Assembly: GCA_019918135.1 (NCBI GenBank)
Contig: WBZZ01003799.1
Coordinates: 586,501-650,500, forward strand
Direction: 5' to 3'
Source: Paulinella micropora
Taxonomy: Eukaryota > Cercozoa > Imbricatea > Euglyphida > Paulinellidae
Length of the DNA stretch: 64,000 nucleotides
Both the position numbers and the translations under genes were made by a program. The notes beneath the pieces were generated by a model. That model saw only the letters and a list, made by a program, of their open reading frames with translations. It made no database searches and was not told the DNA's origin. Within the stretch, counting starts at the first letter, position 1; the number at the start of each line of letters is the position of its first letter. Below are positions 28,492-39,381 of the stretch, in pieces.

Positions 28492-30183
28492 CTATTTTAG
28501 TTTAAACGACGAGTACCTTGGTTTTGGACGGCTGTCGTCAATCTCCGATTCATCCACAGCAACCTTCAGGAAAGATTCAAGACCTAGGATGATCTTGTCC
28601 AGCTCCTTGATATTGAAGAGAGACACTGCGGGGACAAAAAACAAAGTTTCTGGAAGCTGAAGCCGTAGTGGCGTTTGGCTGGGAATCCGATTCTCCATGC
28701 GGGTCCACTCTTTTGTCTGCAAGCAGACTCCACCTTCTTCGTCCAGAAGTATGATATCAAACAGGAACCCATGAACATCGCGAGACCCGCAAAAGGTATC
28801 CTTGTTGAAGGCTTGCTGTTCATCGTAGAAACGCTTAAAGTTCACAATCCAGTTGCGTTTCAACACGCAGACATGAATAACTTCGTTTTCTATTGCCAAT
28901 CTGCAAGCTTTCGCCAGCTCAGGAAATGTGTGCGCAGGTTTTGCCCACAGGTATTGGGCGATATTGGAAAACTTCGAGTCCACGTCCGCGTGGGTATGAC
29001 CAACAGGAAGGAAACTGGCTTCGACTTGCTTGAACAAGGTGCTTTCTACCAAAGAGGCGGCCCATGCGAAGAAGACATGAGTCTTGTTGTCAGCGTTGGT
29101 ATTGTCTATCTGGATGAAGAGCTTAGGTGCAAGCTTGCCATCTGGGGTTTTGGGAAGAAATTGAAAAGAGTCCATCAGCAAAGTGATAGTGGTGTCGACA
29201 GTGTGCGGCACATCTGCCGGAGCGACGTAACAACACGCGCCAACACCGTGGATCAGCACGGCAATCACCTTTGCCTGCGTCGTGGCTGCTGCGTTCTCCC
29301 GATCTCGAACTCCGTTGGCAAAAGGAACGGCGGTCTTGGCTTGGTCCATTCCGTCAATCGCGACGCTTGCGCAGAGGCGAGGTTGTTCACGAGCCAACTT
29401 GATGTGATCAGCATAGACCGCTCGTTCCTCCCTGACCTCGCTGAAGTGCGAAGCCCTTCTTCGACGAACAGCATGCAGTTCCTCTTTCGTTTTGGCGGCC
29501 ATCAAAGCTGTAAAAGATTCACTGCATTCCTTGCACTTACCAACCGGGGGATCTTTTCTGATTACAAGATCTTCAAACTTGGAGCGTTTGTTTAGCGAGC
29601 CTTTCCAAATTTTCAGGAACGTAGACTCCGTCTTGTCCCAAGCAATGTCGGAAGCAGGATATTCGATCTTGGCCTCATGAACGGTAGCTTCCCAGTAGGT
29701 TTTTTTTTTTTTGGAAAGGCAAGTAGGTGAACTTGGAAGCAGGATCTTTTTCACCAAGGTCTTTCTGCGCAAAACATATTCGCAACTACGAAGAGGAGGC
29801 AATGAAAATAAAAAGAGGAGGGCAACAGAACCTAGGTTCCAATTATCTGTAGGATTTTTGGAACCGAGTTGTGTTTGCTTGCGCAACGAGGAAATAGAAA
29901 AGGGACAGCATGAATTTACACATGTTACAATAAAACAAAGAAATGAGGACGCCAGCAAGACCTTGAGGTTGTTGAGGTATTTTTCAAAGTAGCATTGCTT
30001 GAAACCACCTCGGTCTACATCGATGTCTGAGCAGAGAAGACGACGCTGGTTGGGATCTCGGTCGCTGATGGATCGAAAGACTGCCCAACGATGGTAGCTC
30101 AAGCCGTATATGCGGCGGACACAAGCCTCACAAAAAGGAAATTGTGCCACAAGAATGGTTTGCAAAGGATCTAGAAGGGCCAA
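28492..30183 (-). CDS. DUF7869-like, possible DDE-type transposase
   Basis: An open minus-strand frame of 563 residues. The core has three spaced acidic motifs: AIDGMDQAKTAVP (about residue 276), LFIQIDNTNADNKTHVFF (about 355) and FLPVGHTHADVDSKFSNIA (about 394). This D...DN...GHTHxDVDxxF pattern is that of the DUF7869 family, expanded in several protist and metazoan genomes and suspected to be an RNase H-fold transposase. The N-terminus (FCEACVRRIYGLSYHRWAVF) fits the family's 'C..C...GIs..R' helix. The middle piece, about 29700-29970, is hydrophobic and odd (SFLCFIVTCVNSCC, an A12 run) and is probably an intron or insertion read through. It contains the palindromic motif shared with 24404. 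A mobile-element origin is an inference; no terminal repeats were found. Confidence 0.55.
   Translation of the reverse strand: MALLDPLQTILVAQFPFCEACVRRIYGLSYHRWAVFRSISDRDPNQRRLLCSDIDVDRGGFKQCYFEKYLNNLKVLLASSFLCFIVTCVNSCCPFSISSLRKQTQLGSKNPTDNWNLGSVALLFLFSLPPLRSCEYVLRRKTLVKKILLPSSPTCLSKKKKTYWEATVHEAKIEYPASDIAWDKTESTFLKIWKGSLNKRSKFEDLVIRKDPPVGKCKECSESFTALMAAKTKEELHAVRRRRASHFSEVREERAVYADHIKLAREQPRLCASVAIDGMDQAKTAVPFANGVRDRENAAATTQAKVIAVLIHGVGACCYVAPADVPHTVDTTITLLMDSFQFLPKTPDGKLAPKLFIQIDNTNADNKTHVFFAWAASLVESTLFKQVEASFLPVGHTHADVDSKFSNIAQYLWAKPAHTFPELAKACRLAIENEVIHVCVLKRNWIVNFKRFYDEQQAFNKDTFCGSRDVHGFLFDIILLDEEGGVCLQTKEWTRMENRIPSQTPLRLQLPETLFFVPAVSLFNIKELDKIILGLESFLKVAVDESEIDDSRPKPRYSSFKLK
29700..29970 (-). 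other. Probable intron or insertion inside the DUF7869-like gene
   Basis: The translation here loses the family pattern, becomes hydrophobic and contains KKKK from an A12 run. It carries GGTTCCAATTATCTGTAGGA with a mirrored TGGAACC arm, near-identical to 24404-24435. A GT donor could follow CTCAAG near 29965 on the minus strand. Exact borders are not determined. Confidence 0.4.
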
Positions 30184-30372
30184 GGCATGTTACGCAGTCT
30201 AGGGAACCCGTTGGCTCTGACGGATGACTATCAAGGGCGCGGCCCCCGGGGTGCGGACAGCGATCAAGACAGCGGCTCGGACTCGGAGCGGCAATGGGTG
30301 GCCCGGCGTGCGACGCGTAAGTGCTTCTACGACCCGGGCGGTGAATTCCAGTGGCGGCGCCAACGACTGTGA
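30184..30372 (+). other. Short GC-rich coding-like piece, possible last exon
   Basis: The plus frame reads TDDYQGRGPRGADSDQDSGS and then RQWVARRATRKCFYDPGGEF, ending at TGA 30370-30372. The acidic Ser/Asp run followed by a basic aromatic end looks like a protein C-terminus. No upstream exon was identified and no family is recognised. The opposite strand is also open here. It is followed by a (TA)n(GA)n tract at 30417-30445. Confidence 0.25.
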
Positions 30373-31412
30373 CCTTTGTTCTATTACACATATTACTATC
30401 AATTTAACAGAGAGTTTATATATATATATAGAGAGAGAGAGAAAAGAGATTACACACCTTATTCACATGTGTATACTTTTAGCAGTTCGGTGAAGTAGGT
30501 CTAGTGTCTCAATATTCTCTTGTTAAAAAAAAAAAAAAAAAAAAAAGACAAACACATAGGATAAATGCAAAATTATGAATATTTATTCATATCAAAATGC
30601 CATAGCGCGGTGCGGCGGCGCGCCTCCATGCATGTCAGCGCTTGTTGGGTGGACTGATTACATCCCGACCGGCCTGCAGTCAGATCCTTGACGGTCGCTA
30701 GCCGGCTTGCAGAATTTATTCAAGACGCAAGTCACTGGCAATCACTTTATACCTGCATTCGCAGAACAAAATCACATATCAATACTCAATACTTCGTTCA
30801 CACCATGATCAGTGTTGACTCCACGTCAAAATATTAAGAAAAAAATTGACTTCAGGTAGCTTGCGGGAAAAAATTCAGAAAGCCTGCCAACTTGAAGCCA
30901 TGATTCCTGTGCGATGGCATCCTAGATCTGGGGCGGCACTGGTAGTAGCGGCGGCACCGGTGCAGCCCCTTAACCCGCGCGGGGACTGCGGGACCTCGCG
31001 CAATGAGGCAGCCAGGGCAGCTAGCCGCCACACGGCTCGACTTTGCTACGCTAGCTACGCAAAGTGATCCTGACTGCGGTGAGACACCAAAGTTGACCTG
31101 GTTTTTAAACGAAAAGCTCCAGAAAAAGAAAAGAACAGTGATAAATCACTGCCAGTGCTTGAGAGGAATTGTCAAGCAATAATCTCCTCTGACATTCGAA
31201 ACGATAGTATCATTGTGCAATTTCAACTCTCATACTTTCCGAAAAGAATTTACACGTTTGATCGAGCCCAAACATTAGAGAGAAGGTCGGAAGAGTTCAA
31301 GCTCCGAATGTTTCAAGCCCCCACTGAACACGGAAGCGACAACGTCTGCTCGAACGCTGGCAAGAGGTAGTAGCAATTCCATTACAGGACGTTCGGCCGT
31401 TGGGAATGCTGC
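30373..31412. other. Stretch without a gene; A-rich tract
   Basis: It contains TA/GA dinucleotides (30417-30445), an A run of about 23 at 30523-30545, and a GC-rich patch around 30605-30720. No open frame with recognisable features was found. Confidence 0.5.
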
Positions 31413-32973
31413 TTACGTGTCTCTCCTCGCCAGGATCGGGCGAGTCACGAAGACTGCCTCCCACTGCTTTGCCTGGACCAGAGGACTTGGAACCTCAGCC
31501 ACGTAGAATCTGACGTCTGGAAGGTTGTACAGTTCCTCGGGCGAAAGTCTCGGCGGCTTGTAGCCCTCCGGCACTAGGAACACTAGGTGGAGTAGCTGCT
31601 GCTCTCTTAAGTCCAAGGCTTGACGGAGACTCTTAAGGGTACTGATTTCGATTTGCTTGGTCTGCGCGACAGTCACACTGTACCCGTGGTTCCGCGCATC
31701 GGCCGCGTCGATGACGGGGAAGTTGGAGCCAAAGAAGATGGGCTCGCTGCCGCCATCTTCGATCAAAGGCATCGCTTTCATTTGCTGTAAACCCGAGCCC
31801 TCAAGCCCTGCCCTGCTGCAATCCACTCCAGCTGGCCAGACCCGGGCTTGACTGTGTGACCACTTTGCCTAGCTGAGAGTGCTTGCTGAGGACGGTCATG
31901 CTGATGTTCCAGCCGGCATGCAGCAGCTTGAACACCAATATCTCGAAGATCCTACCCAACTCGCTATTCCGTTCAGGGTCGGTGCTACTGACGATAGCGT
32001 TGTAGATTCTCTTAAAAGTCGTCAGCTCAATCCTGGACCGTGCGTAGTCAGACACAAATCGGATGGTACGTTTGGTGTAGTTGGAGCCTGGCACCACGTC
32101 GAAGCCGAACACGGCGCTCAGGGGCTTCTTCTCGCTGTCGTCCGCGTCCACCATGCCAGCGCCATGCACGAGCACGCCAGATATCGCACTCGCCTTGCTT
32201 GTCATCGCTCTGTCAATACCTATCTTGAAATCATCGAATTCAGGCTGGGAAACAACTCGACGAGGGTATGGGCCCACCACTGCTACTCGCTCTCTCAACG
32301 TGGGCAAGTCCACGTCAGGGAACAGGAACGGCTGCGCGGCTTCCATCGCTTCGCACGTCCACAAAGGTACTATGTAGACGGTAGCTTGGGTGTGCTTGCG
32401 CCATTCGCTGAAGTGACGATCATCGGGCGAGCAAACGAATACTGTCTTGGCTGGCAGCAAAGCTGGCATCGTGGATCCCTGCGCCTGCCCAGAGTCCACG
32501 ATGTAGACGTTGTCCCTGTCACGCAGAGCTTGCTCCCTAAATGCAGCAAAATCTGCTACTGACACCGAGCAGGCCTCATAATCGCTGGCGTGGTTGCTGG
32601 CATCCCGGGGGGCAAACTTCCAGACAACCGCATCTTTCCGGTGCTCGAAGACGATCGTGGGTAGAGGTTGACTGCTGTGTTGGCGCCGCTCGTGGATGAT
32701 TTCCCGAATCGCGTAGTTGATAGTCCGCGACTTGCCGATGCCCGGCGAGCTGATGATGAGGAAGTGCTGTGAACTGCGGCCAGGCTCGAAGGCCTCGATA
32801 ATCGCCTGCCAGGCACCACGGGTGTGTGGAGGCACCACCATGACCGAGGACGTCCTCTGCTCGTCGTTCTGCAGCGTGGATTCCAGCTTGAAGACGTGCA
32901 ACTCCTCCATCTCGCTGCGACCGTCCTCAGGCAGCGCCCGCTTGAAGGTAACGCGCTGCACTGGGGTCGCCAC
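31413..32973 (-). pseudogene. CRN/RHS-like effector: P-loop NTPase plus REase-fold nuclease, fossil
   Basis: From ATG 32973 the minus strand encodes a P-loop domain with FLIISSPGIGKSRTINYAI (residues about 68-88), a Walker B-like NVYIVDSGQ (about 153) and TVFVCSPDDRHFSEWRKH. This is followed by a helical part ending GRIFEILVFKLLHAGW. The remaining part (31413-31826) has NFPVIDAADARNHGYSVTVA, QTKQIEISTLKSL, and LVFLVPEGY, the core of the restriction-endonuclease-like domain in CRN and RHS proteins. In oomycetes, fungi and many protists these are effectors or selfish-element-linked toxins. The two parts read in different frames, so the gene either has an intron or is broken about once; I treat it as a fossil. 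GC content is higher than in the neighbouring PLV regions. Confidence 0.6.
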
Positions 32974-33059
32974 CAGCTCTTTGTATATACTTGGTGGCAG
33001 TCGCGTCAGACTTCCACGGGACCTCCGCTGCCTTGCCTATATCAATGTGTACACAAATG

Positions 33060-33950
33060 GAGGGTGATAACCGCGGTAGTCTTCAGTAAAGAGCAGTAGG
33101 CATGGGGCATGAGGCAGCCAAACCGGCACAATAGAGACCACAACGATACCAACCAAGAAAACTAAGTTGAGTTTGGAAGTGGGAAGGAGGCGCGATTGAA
33201 CGGAGAGAAAGAAGATATATAGATATTATTACAGATAGATCGATTAGATATCGACTAATGTCAGAAAAGAAGCTGCTAACAAGGTAGACGGAGTGATAGA
33301 TATCTATCTATCCAGATAGATCTTTTAGCTTCGCACAGCCATTGTGGCCATGCCTTGGCCTGCTGGCATGTACCTCTCCCACGCAACCCAGTGCGAGTGA
33401 GTGCCTACTCAGGTGAGCTCGAGACTCTCACCACAGCAACCCATGGAAAGGGGTAAGTAACTGGCAAGAGTCGGCAAATATTCTTGGGGGGTTCTAATAG
33501 AATGCTGCCTGAACTCCAAGGTCAACTGTTTGGACAGGTGGCTGGAGCATCCTCCGGAGAAGATGGATAGTGTTTAATTCGTACGCATGGCGTAGGATTT
33601 GAACCCCCCCCCCCCCCAAGCTTCCATTTCTGTCACGGAGCAGGAACCATCATAGAAGATAGGTGGATAGATAGATAGATACGTTTAATCTACGGGCGTG
33701 GCTTATCTTGAAAAGCCATGGCCTCCTATACTACCCCCGGACAATAACTTTCAGCACCGGCCAAGCTGCACACCAACCACTGTCTCGCTGTGGTTGGTGT
33801 CTGTGCCCAGTTCAAGCCGAAAGGTAGCCGAGCCCTTTTGAACTATACGGGACAACACTAGAACAACTCCCCAGGAGCGTGTGCCATAAGGAGATGATGC
33901 CATGAGCAAGTCGAGGTTTCAGGATAGATAGAAAGATAGATAGATAGATG

Positions 33951-33991
<41 letters not shown>

Positions 33992-34065
33992 TGTTTAATC
34001 TAGGAGCGTCGCATAGTGAGTGGCCGTAGGCATCGTATGATTAGTTAGATAGATAGATAGATAGG

Positions 34066-34112
<47 letters not shown>
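33060..34112. repeat. GATA-type microsatellites with SINE-like units
   Basis: GATA/TAGA tracts lie near 33210-33330, 33659-33681, 33925-33992 and 34046-34113. Three of them are followed by variants of GTTTAATCTACGGGCGTGGC (33572, 33684, 33991), which suggests one family read on the minus strand with a (TATC)n tail. GGATTTGAACCCCCC at 33592-33606 is the reverse complement of a tRNA-type box B (GGTTCAAATCC), so a tRNA-derived SINE is possible. No protein gene was seen. Confidence 0.5.
33772..33799. repeat. Short perfect hairpin
   Basis: ACCAACCAC and GTGGTTGGT are inverted around TGTCTCGCT, within a SINE-like unit between two GATA tracts. Confidence 0.6.
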
Positions 34113-34114
<2 letters not shown>

Positions 34115-34781
34115 GTCTCGCAACTCTTTCGAAGCAGAAAAGAAAACTCTCTCTTCAATGTTAGTATTTGTGGATGACGCAAGAGTTGTATGGGGAGAGT
34201 GAGAGGGGCTACCTGCTCCACTGGAGTGCATGTGATCCAATCGATTCATGAGCCGAGTCGCCACAGCGCCGACGACAGACAGGCAGACGGCAAGCAAAGC
34301 GTTGAGCCGAAACGCACAAGGATCCTTGGGAAGACATGCAAACAGGCAGACACAGGTAGCTATACCCCACGCTCCCCACACACAGAGTAATCTTTACAGG
34401 GGTCCATAAATACACGGCTTTTAAAACTGACGAGGGCACTGTGGTGTATTCCGGGCTCCTCATAATGTCAGGCGTGACTGATAACCGAAGCATACACAGA
34501 TTCAGAGGCAAAATTGCAGGCCGTAGCTCTGCAAAGACCCCGCTGAACCAGGGCAGTCACAAACCCCTGTGGCCCCGAACCATGCATAGCACAGTCCGGG
34601 GTACTACGGTCTTTCCCGATAGGTCTATCCGTCTGTTTCGGGAATGTCAGCTGTCTTTCCAGCGTCATGCGTATCAGGTTAAGGGCGCACTGACCAATCA
34701 CAGTATAGCGCTTCCCATCTAATCTTTAGCAGGTCCCAAATGGGATGGAGATGATGTCTCGCAACTCTTTCGAGTGCAGAC

Positions 34782-34818
<37 letters not shown>

Positions 34819-35055
34819 GGATGGATAGATAGGAGGAAAAAGTATAATAACAAAATAGTAATAGAAGAAAAAAGAGGAGTAGGAGCAGGAGCAGGAGAGG
34901 AAGGGGAAGAAAGAAGAAGAAGAAGAAGAAGAAGAAGAAGAAGAAAGAAAGAGGATATTATATATATACGTATATATATATATGAAGGGGAAGAAAGAAG
35001 AAGAAGAAGAAGAAGAAGAAGAAGAAGAAAGGAGGACATAATGTGTAGAGAGTTT

Positions 35056-35094
<39 letters not shown>

Positions 35095-35130
35095 TGTCAA
35101 GGCTGAGCCCGAGGGCCATGCGCCTCCCCC
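34113..35130. repeat. Unassigned 640-bp unit plus GATA, GAA, AT and GA tracts
   Basis: GATGTCTCGCAACTCTTTCGA occurs at 34112 and 34752, each beside a GATA tract, and delimits an unassigned 640-bp piece with no good frame. Further tracts are GATA 34795-34832, GAA 34914-34945 and 34996-35031, AT 34958-34982, and GA 35062-35092. Open frames here are poly-Leu/Ser artefacts. Confidence 0.7.
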
Positions 35131-35487
35131 TCGACCCAACAGGGACTACAGTGAGTATGTCGGGGAGGGAAGAATAACTCTTCCATCCTGCATAGAAGGC
35201 CCCAAAAGGAAGTCCCTAGTACCCGCACAGTGTCGGGTACCTTGCAGGAAATCAACTACAAATGATTTATCTTCCCCGCATGAGAGCTTCACGAGACTTG
35301 GTAGGGCCCGCATGGAGGTACTCACAGGCCTAGCAGACATTTCATGCGGTCTGCCAGCGCATGAGGACGTTTTGTGGAAAGTATCCGGGACACCTCAAAA
35401 CCCGTCACAACCCCTAGATCGCGGAATGTAAATAAGCATTTGATCCCACGTAGTGTATATGTCTTATGCAAAACCCAGAACAACGCA
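35131..35487. other. Unassigned single-copy stretch
   Basis: About 350 bp of mixed composition, with short frames only. It may be part of a repeat, since the tRNA-like head and minisatellite follow directly. No feature is supported. Confidence 0.4.
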
Positions 35488-35560
35488 ACGACATAGCCTC
35501 GGAACCAACGCAACATAGCCTCGGAACCAACGGAACACATAGCCTCGGAACCAACAACAT
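35488..35560. repeat. Minisatellite, three units of about 25 bp
   Basis: The unit is ACATAGCCTCGGAACCAACG. The same unit occurs seven times in the opposite orientation at 44164-44338, on the far side of the LINE. Confidence 0.85.
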
Positions 35561-35565
35561 CGCTC

Positions 35566-36022
<457 letters not shown>

Positions 36023-36023
36023 A

Positions 36024-36098
<75 letters not shown>
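36023..36098. repeat. (AAT)n microsatellite
   Basis: About 25 AAT units between SINE copies 1 and 2; the tail of copy 2 on the minus strand. Confidence 0.95.
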
Positions 36099-36099
<1 letters not shown>

Positions 36100-36365
36100 G
36101 TGCTTCTCTGTCAATGGCTGATGCATTTCTGCACATGCGCCTCCATCGTCTCACCCGTGAGGGGAGTACGAAGAATTGACGATAAGCTCTAATGACATCC
36201 CCGCAAAGGCAGTTCCAACACTTCCAGACGGACCGGTATGTTCAATGAAAATACTGGTCCAGACGGATCGGTATGTTCAATGAACATACTGGTGGCACCG
36301 ACGGGAATCGAACTGGCGACAGGGCCCAGATGGTAGAACTTGACCACTGGGCTATCACGGTGTCC
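36099..36365 (-). mobile_element. tRNA-derived SINE, copy 2
   Basis: Same structure as the copy at 35756-36022, with a few single-base differences; it lies head-to-tail with its neighbours. Confidence 0.8.
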
Positions 36366-36804
<439 letters not shown>

Positions 36805-36805
<1 letters not shown>

Positions 36806-37073
36806 GTGCTTCTCTGTCAATGGCTGATGCATTTCTGCACATGCGCCTCCATCGTCTCACCCGTGAGGGGAGTACGAAGAATTGACGATAAGCTCTAATG
36901 ACACCCCCGCAAGGGCAGTTCCAACACTTCCAGACGGGCCGGTATGTTCAATGAAAATACTGGTCCAGAAATAGACCGGTATGTTCAATGAAAATACTGG
37001 TGGCACCGACGGGAATCGAACTGGCGACAGGGCCCAGATGGTAGAACTTGACCACTGGGCTATCACGGTGTCC
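36805..37073 (-). mobile_element. tRNA-derived SINE, copy 4
   Basis: Full head and body, with box A and box B intact. The (AAT)n at 36763-36804 on its left is its tail; the tract on its right (37074-37252) joins it to an oppositely oriented copy. Confidence 0.8.
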
Positions 37074-37500
<427 letters not shown>

Positions 37501-37504
<4 letters not shown>

Positions 37505-37883
37505 GTGACGCCAACTCATAACCCTTTGGTGGTAGATGCTGGGGAGGAGGGTCGTTGCGCGCGTAAAAGATCTTAAACTCCGCATATGCTGGTTGATAGC
37601 CCAGGACCCAGCAGACACCAGATTGTTATGGGTGGGGTTTCGAGGCAGCTCTAGCAACCGCGCTTGGTGTATGCACTTGCACATTCGGTGACGTCTTGCA
37701 AGAGGTTGCTGGGACTGCGGAATAACCTCGGCTTAGTGCAGTCTTGCCCTCAGGAGCTCCATCGGTGGCCCCGATCATCAGGCGAGAGACTGACACGGGG
37801 GGTTGGAGGACCTCGAACAAGGGTATTGGAGGCTTATGTCCGTTGAGGATATGCCATTAGCTGCATCAGTACGCCTCAGATAT

Positions 37884-37887
<4 letters not shown>
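37501..37887 (+). repeat. 387-bp dispersed repeat with (ATT)n tail, copy 1
   Basis: AACTGTGACGCCAACTCATA to CGCCTCAGATATAG is repeated at 45127-45513 with only a handful of differences. Both copies sit between (ATT)n tracts, so this is another non-autonomous element using the same type of tail. It contains GATAGCCCAGGACCCAG, which is not a convincing box A. No protein is encoded. Confidence 0.8.
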
Positions 37888-37926
<39 letters not shown>

Positions 37927-38224
37927 TGGAGGGGTGCACAAGATGCACTCCACGGGAAGAGGAGGTGGTTGGGCCTCTACCCACGAAGGTGACCGCTTGG
38001 GGAGGGCGGTCACCGGGATATGCGCAACTCTCAACTGGGCATTTACTCGGTAGGGGTTCGGCCAGGCAGTTGTGGGATTGTCTGTTGGATTGTTGGTTAG
38101 CTCGTTTTTCTTGGCTGTTGGGTTGGGTCTGGTTTCCTGGTTAGCACATTTTCGCCGAATTTCCTGCCGAGTAAATGCCTGGGGGCTTCCAGTTCCGGTT
38201 TGGTGATCTTGTTGAGCTGAGCAT

Positions 38225-38365
38225 TGGGAGGAAACAGTACCGAGATGGGTTGAAGATAGGATTCACATTGAGCCGAGATGGGGCCGAGTTGGCCTGTTCC
38301 AACTCGGCTCCATTTCGGCTTCATGTAAATCCTATCTTCATCCTATCTGGGTTTTGTCTCCTCCC
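38225..38365 (+). promoter_or_regulatory. Long hairpin in the LINE 5' untranslated region
   Basis: GAAGATAGGATTCACAT at 38252 pairs with ATGTAAATCCTATCTTC ending at 38339, and GGGGCCGAGTTGG with CCAACTCGGCTCC around a 6-nt loop (about 38293-38298). The pairing continues outward to GGGAGGAAAC against GTCTCCTCCC. A second pair of arms lies just upstream (GCATTTACTCGGTAGG at 38038; CCTGCCGAGTAAATGC at 38163). Such folds may act in translation initiation or retrotransposition; this is inference. Confidence 0.75.
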
Positions 38366-38913
38366 TATCTTCGCTTCTTCGGGGTTGCCTAACTGGAACA
38401 CATGATGAGCGCACGTTGGAGAGGGGCTTCAGTCGGTCCCAATGCCTTGCCAGTGCCTTGCTGCGTTGCCGTGCCTTGCCCCATGCATTCACACCCTCCA
38501 CCGTTGCATTTCTAACTGAGCAGCTTCGGCTGGGATTACTATACTTGTCTGTAAGACCCTATAGGTACCGCTAGGTTCGCGCCTTCTATACCCACGTGGG
38601 GGAGGAGTTTCAGCGGCACGCCGTCCGATCTGGCTCCACTCGGGGACACCCGTACCTCATGATGTGTATTGTTAGGAGCAGCTGAAAGTCCATAAGGCAT
38701 GAGAGTAGAGGCGTTGGCGATGCGATGGAGAGTGTGTGTGTAGTGCGTGAGGCAGGTTCTGGTGACGCTGGGGGTGCTGGCGGGCGCCGAAGGGCACGAA
38801 GCGACGTGGCAGCATCCAGTGACACCGGCGGAAATGCGTGTAGTGTGTGTTGCAGATACCGCCGATGCTATTTGCATGGACGGGCGCTTTCCTCGGCGTA
38901 AAGAGGCGCGGCG

Positions 38914-39369
38914 GTGATGGCCAGCGACATTGGCCGTCTACTAGTCTCAATGGATTACAAATACGCGAAGCACGGAGCTACCACTGTGGCCCTTATGGGA
39001 CAAGGTAGAATCGCCGAAGACCTGGACAATCCCCTTGGGAATGCCTCTTCGACGGGCTCTGGCCCGATGTCCCAGGATGGGAGGATGAGGGCTCGCGTAT
39101 ATGACGGAATTCCTGAACCACGTAGAGAGGCTATCTTAGCTGCGCCTCATCCTTCCTCCCCAAACCTGGCACACGGGTCGGCGCTTCAACATAAGGCGAG
39201 CGGCGCTATATGGCAGATGGCACCGCCGCCTCGACGGTACCGGCGGGTAGATCGGTACGACAAGGACGGGCGTAATCTGATTGTCTGGGGGCTCTCAGAA
39301 CGCGCCAATCTACAGGAGATCGCCTCCAAAATGAGCGGTCTTGGTCTGGTGGTCCCGGTAATGGAGTGA
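38914..39369 (+). CDS. LINE ORF1-like protein
   Basis: A frame of 151 residues, rich in Arg/Pro/Ser, whose end (RYDKDGRNLIVWGLSERANL) resembles the start of the RNA-recognition domain of L1-type ORF1 proteins. The matching second half (LELVYEDDDSRQTALQQLKH, then FFGRGVNVALGRRFRDKERV) is found at the start of the following ORF. A TGA at 39367-39369 separates them in the same frame, with only GAA GGC CAG CGA before the next ATG at 39382. Either one RNA-binding domain is interrupted by a point mutation, or the TGA is read through, or re-initiation occurs. The product would bind LINE RNA. Confidence 0.5.
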   Translation: MMASDIGRLLVSMDYKYAKHGATTVALMGQGRIAEDLDNPLGNASSTGSGPMSQDGRMRARVYDGIPEPRREAILAAPHPSSPNLAHGSALQHKASGAIWQMAPPPRRYRRVDRYDKDGRNLIVWGLSERANLQEIASKMSGLGLVVPVME

Positions 39370-39381
39370 GAAGGCCAGCGA

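Noticed and set aside
28675-29595. 306-residue plus-strand frame opposite the DUF7869-like gene
   Set aside because: The minus strand carries the conserved DGMDQ and GHTHADVD motifs; the plus frame has none.
31879-32562. 227-residue plus-strand frame opposite the CRN/RHS-like gene
   Set aside because: The minus strand has the P-loop and nuclease motifs; this frame is its shadow.
34190-34722. Short plus- and minus-strand frames in the 640-bp unit between GATCTCG-type repeats
   Set aside because: No motif, no codon pattern and no start context; the unit is more likely a non-coding repeat.
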